From Actinomycetota bacterium (lineage in GTDB: Bacteria; Actinomycetota; Thermoleophilia; Gaiellales; Gaiellaceae): a stretch of 5,917 nt of DNA. The position numbers were made by a program, and so were the translations under genes. Below, one piece after another: positions 1-4,649 of the stretch (the first letter of the stretch is position 1; each line of letters begins with the position of its first letter). The stretch spans positions 1 through 5,917 of the forward strand of contig VGCB01000191.1 in assembly GCA_016870235.1 (NCBI GenBank), read 5' to 3'. Under the pieces are notes generated by a model. That model saw only the letters and a program-made list of their open reading frames with translations, was not told the DNA's origin and made no database searches.

Positions 1-119
1 CGTTCGGCGTTCTCGTACACCCACCCGACCTCGCACGAGAGGTGGCACGCGACCGCGTGGGCATCAACGAGCGCTGCCGGCGCCGGTGTACGGAGCCGCT
101 CCGCGATCAGGTCGGCCAA
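1..119 (-). CDS. Partial excisionase-type helix-turn-helix protein, N-terminal part
   Basis: This is the N-terminal part of a leftward gene that leaves the window at its left edge. The frame reads PELLADLIAERLRTP and then ALVDAHAVACHLSCEVGWVY, followed by ENAER. The short amphipathic lead plus a 'LVDA..VA..L.....WVYE.A..L' pattern is what I know from small MerR/AlpA-like excisionase HTH proteins of actinobacterial mobile elements. In such families the role is DNA binding, often next to a tyrosine recombinase. The frame is open back to a TAG at 159-161 and contains no ATG or GTG. The best start is the TTG at 117-119, with only a weak GAG before it. The two cysteines in the HTH are unusual, so the gene may be decaying. 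The family call is recalled from pattern and is moderate; the missing C-terminus would settle it. Confidence 0.5.
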   Translation of the reverse strand, partial: MADLIAERLRTPAPAALVDAHAVACHLSCEVGWVYENAE

Positions 120-225
120 GAGCTCGGGACGCGGCCAACAAGACCACCCCAGAAAGCTCTACACTCCCCCCACCAAGCCGACACCCACCTGGGGAATTTC
201 GACGACCAGGTCTGAGGAGTTTCGG

Positions 226-459
226 ATGATCGCCCTCAACGCTGTCCCGAAGGGGGACACGCTCGGTCTGGCCGTGCGCTGCCCGTACCTAAGCGGCGAC
301 CTGAGCCCCGACACGCTCCAGGGCAAGGGGGCTGGGTTCAGACGAATGGGCCCACATACGCGGTGCCCCAAGCATGACGAGCGCCTGGCGGTGCCGATGC
401 CCTATTCAAGCCGTTTCTGCGATCCCTCTTGCTCCCCGAAGGACTGGGCGCACCGGTGA
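226..459 (+). CDS. Possible small Cys/His-containing protein, 77 aa
   Basis: I do not recognise this protein. It is supported by a GAGGAG Shine-Dalgarno sequence at 214-219, six bases before the ATG, and by G or C at the third position of about 80% of its 77 codons, as in neighbouring genes. It has seven possible metal ligands: Cys19, His44, Cys47, His50, Cys65, Cys69 and His76. C-P-x-H (47-50) and C-x3-C (65-69) would suit a small zinc-binding fold, but that is inference. There is no signal peptide or membrane segment. A TACACT box at 160-165 could serve as a -10 element, without a clear -35. It lies alone between the HTH fragment and the tRNA, where island cargo would be expected. It could still be a chance frame in GC-rich DNA. 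Confidence 0.35.
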   Translation: MIALNAVPKGDTLGLAVRCPYLSGDLSPDTLQGKGAGFRRMGPHTRCPKHDERLAVPMPYSSRFCDPSCSPKDWAHR

Positions 460-532
460 GGGTGTCCGCAGGAACGTTGTCGGGGGGACGGGTGATTGTG
501 GGCACACCGGGGGTCGTGCACGTCGGGCCGTA

Positions 533-559
533 CCCACGTGGGCCAATCCTGGGCCAATC
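533..559. repeat. Palindrome plus tandem TGGGCCAATC repeat
   Basis: A perfect 10-bp palindrome, CCCACGTGGG, lies at 533-542. It overlaps a direct repeat of TGGGCCAATC at 539-548 and 550-559, an 11-bp period, which is one helical turn. Spacing on one face of the helix is typical of a paired protein-binding site. It lies about 80 bases outside the 3' end of the tRNA, where arm-type recombinase sites or an excisionase site could lie. No function is shown. Confidence 0.35.
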
Positions 560-608
560 TGATCGGAGATGGTCGCGTCTGAGCTGTACGAGCGTTCTGC
601 TCCGGTGA

Positions 609-639
609 CACGAAACCCCGCTTTTGCGGGGCTTTCGTG
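609..639 (-). terminator. Intrinsic terminator of tRNA-Gly
   Basis: CCCCGC at 616-621 pairs with GCGGGG at 626-631 around a four-base loop. The stem extends through AAA/TTT (613-615 with 633-635) past a single bulged C at 632, and on through the outer CG pairs. On the minus strand it begins one base after the tRNA 3' end and the GC stem is followed by TTTC. The T tract is short, but position and stem strength make it the tRNA terminator. Confidence 0.7.
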
Positions 640-640
640 A

Positions 641-713
641 AGCGGGCGAAGGGGCTCGAACCCTCGACACCTGGCTTGGGAAGCCAGTGCTCTACCAACT
701 GAGCTACGCCCGC
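641..713 (-). tRNA. tRNA-Gly, anticodon CCC
   Basis: Read on the minus strand, a complete 73-nt cloverleaf is visible. It has a 7-bp acceptor stem (GCGGGCG with CGCCCGC), a D-arm with GCTC/GAGC, a 5-bp anticodon stem (CTGGC/GCCAG) and the loop TTCCCAA. The anticodon CCC lies at 678-680, giving glycine for GGG codons. The T-loop TTCGAAC is canonical, with one G:U pair closing the T stem. The discriminator base is T and CCA is not encoded, so CCA would be added after transcription. tRNA-Gly genes are common attachment sites for integrative elements, and the 3' end faces the gene-poor island-like stretch on the left. No second copy of the tRNA 3' end is in the window. Confidence 0.97.
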
Positions 714-724
714 ACGGGCTTTTG

Positions 725-730
725 ATTCTA
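725..730 (-). promoter_or_regulatory. -10-like box of the tRNA-Gly promoter
   Basis: On the minus strand TAGAAT (one mismatch to TATAAT) lies 11 bases before the mature tRNA 5' end. This would place the start of transcription about 4-6 bases upstream of the tRNA. I see no good -35 hexamer at the expected spacing. Confidence 0.4.
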
Positions 731-777
731 CGCGATGGTGACAGATCCCTCATGCTCGCGCCGTACCCTTTCGGGGC

Positions 778-1653
778 ATGCGCGTCGCGCTCGTGCTGGG
801 GGTCGTCTGCCTGCTCGTCGGTGCGGGGGCGGTGGCGCCCGGTCGCGCGCAGGTCGACGTCTCCGTGTTCTCCGGGCTCGGGACGTGGATCGACGTGTAC
901 GACGGCGGCCTCCTCCGCGAGCCCGAGGCACTCGCCGATCGCATCGCGGCGCGGGGCGTGCGGACGGTGTACGTCGAGACGGCGAACTACGACTCGGCGG
1001 TCGACGTCGTCAACGCGGAGCCGATCGGCAGGCTCGTCGACCGGCTGCAGGCGCTCGGGGTCAGGGCGGTCGGGTGGTACCTGCCGGGCTTCCTGCGGCC
1101 GAGCAGAGACCTGCGCCGCGCGCTCGCGATGCTCGCGTATCGGACGCCTGCGGGCGCGAGGCTCGACGCGGTCGCGCTCGACATCGAGGCGCTCGCCAAC
1201 AAGGACGTGGCGCTCCGCAACCGGCGTCTGCTCGCGCTCCTCGACGCTGTGCGGGCCGCTGCGGACGGGACTCCGGTCGCGGCGATCACGTATCCGCCGC
1301 GAACGCTCGGGGGGCACCAGGGCGGGTGGCCCGGCTTTCCCTGGGCGGCGGTCGCCGCGCGTGTCGACGCGTGGATCCCGATGGCCTATTCGGGCGGCAC
1401 GTTCAGAGGCTACGACGCCACGTACGGGTACGTGGCGCGCTCGCTGCGGTTCCTGCGCCGGGCGATCGGGCCCGACCTGCCGGTGCACGCCGCCGGGGGC
1501 GTGGCGAACCGCATGAGCACGGCGGAGCTCAAGGCCTTCGCCGACGCGGTGGCGGAAAAGGGCTTTGTCACGGGCTGGAGCCTGTACGACCTCGCGACCA
1601 CGGCCGCCGGGGGCTGGAAGGCACTCGAGGCGCTGGCGGCGCCACCGCCGTAG
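778..1653 (+). CDS. Secreted TIM-barrel glycoside hydrolase-like protein
   Basis: The 291-residue product starts with a Sec signal peptide: MR, a hydrophobic core at 3-20, and a probable cut after Ala24 (GRA-Q). The mature part has alternating strands and helices of a (beta/alpha)8 barrel. These include 'VRTVYVE' near 61-67, 'VRAVGWYLPGF' near 95-105, 'LDAVALDIEA' near 129-138, a 'WIPMAYS' strand at 199-205 and 'FVTGWSLYD' near 263-271. The D-x-E pair (Asp135, Glu137) and the later P-M-A-Y strand recall GH18/GH25-like and DUF4015-like putative glycosyl hydrolases, so an extracytoplasmic sugar-polymer hydrolase is likely. The substrate cannot be read. No good Shine-Dalgarno precedes the ATG. 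A TACCCT box at 764-769 would allow a leaderless transcript. The stop lies one base from the convergent HIT gene. Catalysis itself is unproven. Confidence 0.75.
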   Translation: MRVALVLGVVCLLVGAGAVAPGRAQVDVSVFSGLGTWIDVYDGGLLREPEALADRIAARGVRTVYVETANYDSAVDVVNAEPIGRLVDRLQALGVRAVGWYLPGFLRPSRDLRRALAMLAYRTPAGARLDAVALDIEALANKDVALRNRRLLALLDAVRAAADGTPVAAITYPPRTLGGHQGGWPGFPWAAVAARVDAWIPMAYSGGTFRGYDATYGYVARSLRFLRRAIGPDLPVHAAGGVANRMSTAELKAFADAVAEKGFVTGWSLYDLATTAAGGWKALEALAAPPP

Positions 1654-1654
1654 A

Positions 1655-2146
1655 TCAGGCGGCGGCGAAGGCCTCGCGGAGGCGCTCTCGCGTCACCAGC
1701 AGGTGCTCGGGCATCACCTTCACCTCCGCGAGCACCGGCATGAAGTTGACGTCGCCCGACCAGCGGGGCACGACGTGCTGGTGGAGATGCCCGGAGATGG
1801 AGCCGCCGGCGACCGAGCCGAGGTTCCAGCCGACGTTGAAGGCGTGCGGCTCGTAGAGCGCTCGGAGGGCCGCGATCGAGCGCGTCGTCAGCCGGTGCAG
1901 CTCGAGCGCCTCCGCGTCGTCGAGCTCGCCGAGCTCCGCCACGTGGCGCACGGGGCTCACCATCACGTGACCGGGCGCGTACGGAAAGCGGTTGAGGATC
2001 ACGGTGCAACGGGCGCCGCAGTGGATCAGGAGCGAGTCGTCCCCGAGGGCCGCCTCGGCCTCGAGGCAGAAGACGCAGCCGTCACGCTCGACTGCCGGCC
2101 GCTCGATGTACGCGAGGCGCCACGGCGCCCAGAGCGGCCTGGTCAT
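1655..2146 (-). CDS. HIT-family Ap4A hydrolase/phosphorylase-like protein
   Basis: This is a 163-residue histidine-triad protein. The signature is H120-L-H122-Q-H124-V-V-P, preceded by a conserved 'HAFNVGWNLGSVAGGS' segment at about 101-116. The N-terminus has 'LWAPWRLAYI' and a C24-x-x-C27 pair. The whole order matches, from memory, the mycobacterial Rv2613c-type Ap4A phosphorylase and related actinobacterial HIT proteins. These cleave dinucleoside polyphosphates such as Ap4A in the cytoplasm through a nucleotidyl-histidine intermediate. Which bond is cut, and whether phosphate or water is the acceptor, cannot be read here. The ATG has no Shine-Dalgarno. A GACACT box ends six bases before it, which would suit leaderless expression. 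The gene is convergent with the hydrolase-like gene and lies about 100 bases after the nuclease gene on the same strand. Confidence 0.9.
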   Translation of the reverse strand: MTRPLWAPWRLAYIERPAVERDGCVFCLEAEAALGDDSLLIHCGARCTVILNRFPYAPGHVMVSPVRHVAELGELDDAEALELHRLTTRSIAALRALYEPHAFNVGWNLGSVAGGSISGHLHQHVVPRWSGDVNFMPVLAEVKVMPEHLLVTRERLREAFAAA

Positions 2147-2246
2147 GCGGACAGTGTCGCAGCCGCATCAGCCCTCCGCCGGCAGGCCTGGCCACCGCGC
2201 CGGGGGAGCGACGCCACGACGCCGTCTCCCGAGGCAGACTGCCGGC

Positions 2247-2825
2247 TCAGGCCGGCCCGGTCTGCGATCCGATCCCGGTGTTGAGGCGAGCATGGGGGCA
2301 CGCGGCCCACATTCCCGCCCGCTGCTCGCGCGCCTCCTCGACGGCGAGCAGCAGGTCCTCCGCGTGGCGTCCCCGCTCGCCGCGGAAGAAGTACGGCACG
2401 GCCGCCCCGCGGGCCACGAGCTCTCCGTTCACGTTGCGGCCGCCCGCCTCGACGTAGCGGAGGAGGCGCCCGTGTCGATCTCGATCGTCAAGCTTCGGGT
2501 CGCGCTGCAACGTCACCGCCGTGCCGGGCGGCGTCAGCCTCGCGGCCTCGGTCCGGGCCCGGCGCCCGTAGCACTCGTCGTAGAGCTCCGGCGCGTCGAT
2601 CTGGACGAGCCGCACCTTGCGCCCGTCGCGCAACGTGATCGTGTCGCCGTCGTTGACGGTCGCGACGACGCCGCTCTCAGCCCGGCTGGCGGACGTGCCG
2701 GCGGGCTCCCCGGCAGCCGTCTCGACGGCGGGCTCCGGCTCCTCGGCCGAGGGCGTGTCGCCGGTACACCCGGCGACGGCGAGCGCGGCCCCGCACAGGA
2801 GCGGGAGCGCGATCGCCCGGATCAC
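2247..2825 (-). CDS. Thermonuclease (SNase)-domain lipoprotein
   Basis: This 192-residue product has a lipoprotein signal, with a hydrophobic stretch and the lipobox V17-A-G-C20, so Cys20 would be lipidated and the protein held on the outer face of the membrane. A low-complexity Glu/Pro/Ala linker (about 22-50) leads into a staphylococcal nuclease domain at about 52-175. By alignment with SNase, Asp61 in 'NDGDT', Asp77 and Glu80 in 'QIDAPE' correspond to the Ca2+ and catalytic acids D21, D40 and E43. Arg72 and Arg120 ('DRHGR') correspond to R35 and R87. All key residues are present, so an active Ca2+-dependent DNA/RNA endonuclease is expected. The GTG start overlaps the stop of the HerA-like fragment as GTGA, which implies translational coupling to a gene that now seems truncated. 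A GCCGGC-TCAG-GCCGGC hairpin (2241-2256) covers the stop codon. Confidence 0.9.
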   Translation of the reverse strand: MIRAIALPLLCGAALAVAGCTGDTPSAEEPEPAVETAAGEPAGTSASRAESGVVATVNDGDTITLRDGRKVRLVQIDAPELYDECYGRRARTEAARLTPPGTAVTLQRDPKLDDRDRHGRLLRYVEAGGRNVNGELVARGAAVPYFFRGERGRHAEDLLLAVEEAREQRAGMWAACPHARLNTGIGSQTGPA

Positions 2826-3004
2826 GACGTCGCAACCCAGACCAGTCGGATCGCTGCGACACGGACGTCCGTTGCCTCGAGCCGGATCGAGACGGTGTCG
2901 ACCTCGGCGGCCACGTCCTTCCAGCGCTCGTCGATCTCGGCGACCTCGTCCAGGATCTCCTGCTCGATCGCCTCGAGGTCGGCCTGCGTGTCGGCGAGCT
3001 TCTC
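2822..3004 (-). pseudogene. C-terminal fragment of a HerA-like ATPase
   Basis: About 60 codons end in TGA at 2822-2824. They read as a heptad-rich coiled coil (EKLADTQADLEAIEQEI and on to ERW), followed by 'VDTVSIRLEATDVRVAAIRL' and then VWVATS. This matches my memory of the extreme C-terminus of large HerA-like 'ATP-binding protein' (DUF87-type) ATPases: a coiled coil, then a short beta-rich 'TVxVRPxKxDIxVxxxALxWxP' tail. No start codon with a ribosome binding site exists, and the nucleotide-binding core is absent from this strand. To the right the frame runs antisense to a Walker A segment. I read it as a broken gene that once preceded the nuclease gene in an operon. The family call rests on pattern memory. 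Confidence 0.55.
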
Positions 3005-3017
3005 ACCGGTCGCGATC

Positions 3018-3092
3018 GGCTCGAGCGACCTGACCACGCACGGCGTGATCGTCGGCATGACCGGCTCGGGCAAGACCGGTCTCGGCGTGGTG
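3018..3092 (+). pseudogene. Walker A fragment of a HerA-like ATPase, inverted relative to its C-terminus
   Basis: About 25 codons read 'GSSDLTTHGVIVGMTGSGKT' followed by GLGVVL. The 'DLTTHGV.VGMTGSGKTGL.V.L' string is the distinctive Walker A neighbourhood of the same HerA-like ATPase family whose C-terminus lies just to the left on the opposite strand. The match stops after GLGVVL, and the frame continues directly into PPK2 sequence. The middle of the ATPase (Walker B, arginine finger) is missing. Orientation and truncation on both sides show a rearranged remnant or an assembly join, not a working ATPase. Confidence 0.6.
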
Positions 3093-3863
3093 CTGCCGGC
3101 GAAGCTGGCGAAGCGCGATCCGCGAGACGATCTCGGGATCTCGAAGGAGAACGGCGAGCAGCGGCTCGAGAAGGTCCGCGACCGGGTCGGGAAGCTGCAG
3201 GAGCGGCTCTTCGCGGAGGGGAGGCGGAGCGCCCTCCTCGTCCTCCAGGGGCTCGACGCGTCCGGGAAGGATGGCGTCGTCCGCTCGGTCTTCGACGAGG
3301 TGAACCCGCAGGGCTGCTCGGTCGTCTCGTTCCGCGCCCCGACGTCGACCGAGCTCGCGCACGACTACCTGTGGCGGGTGCACGCCGCCCTCCCGCCCCG
3401 CGGCACCATCGGGATCTTCCACCGCTCGCACTACGAGGACGTCGTCGCCGTTCGGATGCTCGACCTGGCGCCGAAGGAGGTCTGGAGCCGGCGGCCCGGC
3501 CACATCCGCGCGTTCGAGCAGATGCTCGTGGACGAGGGGACGGCGATCGTGAAGGTGTTCCTCCACGTCTCCAAGGACGAGCAGCGGGAGCGGTTCCAGG
3601 AGCGGATCGACGACCCCGAGAAGCGCTGGAAGTTCAAGCGCGCCGACCTCGAGGTGCGCAGGCGCTTCGACGACTACGTCGCCGCGTGGGACGAGGTGAT
3701 CGGCGAGACGTCGACGGAGTGGGCGCCCTGGCACGTCGTTCCGGCCGACCGGAACTGGCTGAAGGCGCTCGTCGTCGGCGAGCTCCTGGTCGAGGCGCTC
3801 GAGGCGCTCGACCCGCAGTTCCCGGAGCCGGAGGACGGGCTCGAGGGGCTCGTCGTCGAGTAG
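3057..3863 (+). CDS. ppk2: Polyphosphate kinase 2 family phosphotransferase
   Basis: From the ATG at 3057 the product has 268 residues. From about residue 14 on it is a PPK2 of the polyphosphate:nucleotide phosphotransferase (class III-like) type: Walker A 'GLDASGKDG' at 65-73, 'NPQG' at 83-86, Walker B region 'FHRSHYEDV' at 121-129, an arginine-rich lid around 143-157, and 'DDPEKRWKF' at 185-193. This cytoplasmic family moves phosphate between polyphosphate and nucleotides, commonly phosphorylating AMP or ADP. The usual 'FNRSHYEDV' is 'FHRSHYEDV' here (Asn to His at 122). Residues 1-13 come from the HerA-like fragment, and the native basic N-terminus of about ten residues seems lost. The start is therefore uncertain: GTG 3045, 3087 or 3090 are alternatives, and none has a Shine-Dalgarno. 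Family membership is firm; expression is not. Confidence 0.9.
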   Translation: MTGSGKTGLGVVLPAKLAKRDPRDDLGISKENGEQRLEKVRDRVGKLQERLFAEGRRSALLVLQGLDASGKDGVVRSVFDEVNPQGCSVVSFRAPTSTELAHDYLWRVHAALPPRGTIGIFHRSHYEDVVAVRMLDLAPKEVWSRRPGHIRAFEQMLVDEGTAIVKVFLHVSKDEQRERFQERIDDPEKRWKFKRADLEVRRRFDDYVAAWDEVIGETSTEWAPWHVVPADRNWLKALVVGELLVEALEALDPQFPEPEDGLEGLVVE

Positions 3864-3884
3864 GCGCCCGCGGAGGGAGAAGCG

Positions 3885-3914
3885 GCCGGAGCCCGCGTCG
3901 CCGCAGGCTCCGGC
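3885..3914. terminator. GC-rich stem-loop between convergent genes
   Basis: GCCGGAGCC at 3885-3893 pairs perfectly with GGCTCCGGC at 3906-3914 around a 12-base loop. It lies 21 bases after the PPK2 stop and 9 bases beyond the stop of the convergent 67-residue gene. There is no T tract on either strand, only a weak TTCT on the minus side. It may act as a shared bidirectional terminator or 3'-end stabiliser. Confidence 0.45.
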
Positions 3915-3923
3915 GCGAAAGGC

Positions 3924-4127
3924 CTACGCCAGGATCGGGAGGACGAGGTGGGGAGGGCAGCCGCGCTGGAGGAGGCTGACCGCGTCCTCGACGGGGATGT
4001 TCACGTGGCTCGCGATCACGAGGGCGTTGCCGAGCGGGCAGCCCCACTGGGAGAGCGTGTCGAACCGGGCGCGGAGGAGAGCCTCTGCCTCCGACGCCTC
4101 GAGCATCTCGAACTGTGCCGCAGTCAT
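3924..4127 (-). CDS. Small 67-aa helical protein, copy A
   Basis: I do not recognise a named family. The 67-residue product begins MTAAQFEMLEASEAEALLRA and is predicted largely helical. It ends with a 'HVNIPVEDAVSLLQRGC' segment and PPHLVLPILA. It aligns without gaps to the gene at 4446-4649, with 31 of 67 identical positions. Shared positions include MTAAQFE, LR.RF, VIA.HV, AV.L..RGC and L.IL. The pattern of two or three short helices with a conserved G-C is compact, like a UBA-like or other small binding domain, but that is only an impression. I chose the ATG at 4127 because homology to copy B starts exactly there; the frame is open further upstream. The Shine-Dalgarno is weak (AAGAGA about 12 bases upstream). 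A long structured leader precedes it. Confidence 0.7.
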   Translation of the reverse strand: MTAAQFEMLEASEAEALLRARFDTLSQWGCPLGNALVIASHVNIPVEDAVSLLQRGCPPHLVLPILA

Positions 4128-4128
4128 G
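4107..4128 (-). repeat. 22-nt identity over the start of copy A (shared with copy B)
   Basis: These 22 bases, covering the base before the ATG and the first seven codons, are identical to 4629-4650 at the start of copy B. The identity includes third positions and two A/T-ending codons (ACT, GCA) that are unusual in this genome. The two genes diverge immediately on both sides. Confidence 0.8.
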
Positions 4129-4445
4129 CGTTCCGTCGTCTCTTTCTGTCCGTTTGCCGCAAGTTGAAACCGACCACGCGGATCATGGCCCCCACCGGGG
4201 GTGTCCGCCTCACCTGCCTTGGGGAAATCCCGTTCCCTCGTTCGAGGGTTCACGGGGCCACCGCCGCGCGCCGGGGTGGCAGTGCCGCTCACCTGCGCGG
4301 AGCGAGGGGAGCTCGCCCGCCGAGGCGGGTGCGAGAAGGCCGGGCCACGGGGACCCGGCCCCCCGCGAGACGGCCACCGTCCGGCGTCGCGCCGAGCGAA
4401 CGCGTAGGGGGCCGATCGTGAGGCACGAGGGGGAGGTCTCGGGCC
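4128..4445 (-). other. Structured intergenic leader between copies B and A
   Basis: No gene is supported in these 318 bases. On the minus strand they hold, in order of transcription, four inverted repeats. The first is GGCCGGG/CCCGGCC (4338-4344 with 4354-4360). The second is CCCGC-CGAG-GCGGG, extended by CTCG/CGAG (4312-4335). The third is CCCTCG/CGAGGG inside CCCGT/ACGGG (4229-4256). The fourth is CCCCC-ACC-GGGGG (4189-4201), enclosed by GCGGA/TCCGC. The first two could end transcription of copy B, though without T tracts. The last two lie in the presumed leader of copy A. It could be a cis-regulatory RNA or simply GC-rich spacer. Confidence 0.4.
4180..4296 (-). repeat. Two imperfect copies of a GCAGGTGAG-hairpin unit
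   Basis: On the minus strand GCAGGTGAG occurs at 4288-4296 and again at 4209-4217. Each is followed by C/GCGG, then a GC hairpin (GCCACC/GGTGGC in the first, CCCCC/GGGGG in the second), then GGCCCCGTGAACC or GGGCCATGATCC. The flanking match CCGC(C)TCACCTGC on the plus strand covers 12 bases with one insertion. The ordered similarity suggests a duplicated RNA or binding element. Confidence 0.4.
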
Positions 4446-4649
4446 TTAGAGGAGGATCCGGAGCGCGGTCTCGCCGTCGCACCCGCGCTCGATCAGCTGC
4501 ACGGCCTCGTGCAGTCCGACCTCGACGTGGGCTGCGATCACGGCGGACTGCTCCATGTCATAGCCGGCGCGAACGAGAACCTCGAAGCGCCACCGGAGCA
4601 CCTCCGTCGCCTCGTCCTCTTCCAGCAACTCGAACTGTGCCGCAGTCAT
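4446..4649 (-). CDS. Small 67-aa helical protein, copy B
   Basis: This is a paralogue of the gene at 3924-4127, with exactly the same length. The product begins MTAAQFELLEEDEATEVLRW, continues with a 'RAGYDMEQSAVIAAHVEVGL' segment and ends ERGC, DGETALRILL. It is acidic at the N-terminus and probably all helical, with no signal peptide or membrane segment. I recall similar short proteins ('RFE.L...G....A..IA.H.EV.LH.A..L..RGC...TALRILL') as widespread uncharacterised small proteins in Thermoleophilia, but I cannot name a family. AGAGG at 4662-4666 lies 12 bases before the ATG, a long but possible ribosome binding distance. It follows the corA terminator by about 320 bases on the same strand, so it probably has its own promoter. 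Confidence 0.75.
   Translation of the reverse strand: MTAAQFELLEEDEATEVLRWRFEVLVRAGYDMEQSAVIAAHVEVGLHEAVQLIERGCDGETALRILL

Larger units (their letters stand above)
120..608. other. Gene-poor stretch between HTH fragment and tRNA-Gly
   Basis: Apart from the possible small gene at 226-459, I see no convincing coding sequence here on either strand. The open frames that overlap the tRNA and continue leftward are rich in Arg, Pro and Ser, end in nothing recognisable and look like GC-driven shadows. I looked for the C-terminal H-x-x-R / Y motifs of a tyrosine recombinase next to the tRNA and did not find them. The stretch does hold a 10-bp palindrome and an 11-bp-period direct repeat at 533-559. 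It is best read as the decayed or non-coding edge of an element inserted beside the tRNA. Confidence 0.4.

Noticed and set aside
708..723. GCCCG-CA-CGGGC-TTTT on the plus strand, resembling a small terminator
   Set aside because: It overlaps the tRNA acceptor stem and leader, and no plus-strand gene ends there. The pairing is a by-product of the acceptor sequence.
406..1488. Minus-strand 360-codon frame antisense to the hydrolase-like gene and the tRNA
   Set aside because: It reads through a tRNA gene, is dominated by Arg, Pro and Asp, and shows no family motif. The opposite strand has a clear signal peptide and barrel motifs.
735..1856. Other plus-strand frames over the hydrolase-like and HIT genes
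   Set aside because: Arg-rich shadow frames without any recognisable domain; the true frame starts at 778.
2822..3073. 83-codon minus-strand gene from a TTG at 3071-3073
   Set aside because: Its first 23 codons are antisense to the Walker A fragment and it has no ribosome binding site. Only the C-terminal 60 codons look like protein.
1992..3863. Very long plus-strand open frame running from the HIT gene through the nuclease gene into PPK2
   Set aside because: Only the part after about 3093 matches a protein family. The upstream part is antisense to the SNase gene, is Arg/Ala/Pro-rich, and is open only because of high GC.
4128..4292. Longer N-terminus for copy A, starting at 4292
   Set aside because: The extra 55 residues are Gly/Pro/Arg-rich and cross strong hairpins. 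Homology with copy B begins exactly at the ATG at 4127.
4128..4296. M-box (Mg2+) riboswitch, suggested by AGGTGAGGC and the nearby corA
   Set aside because: The canonical ACUGCC block, the GACGCCAA segment and the closing GUGCUAAAGCC are missing, and the element lies downstream of corA, not in its leader.
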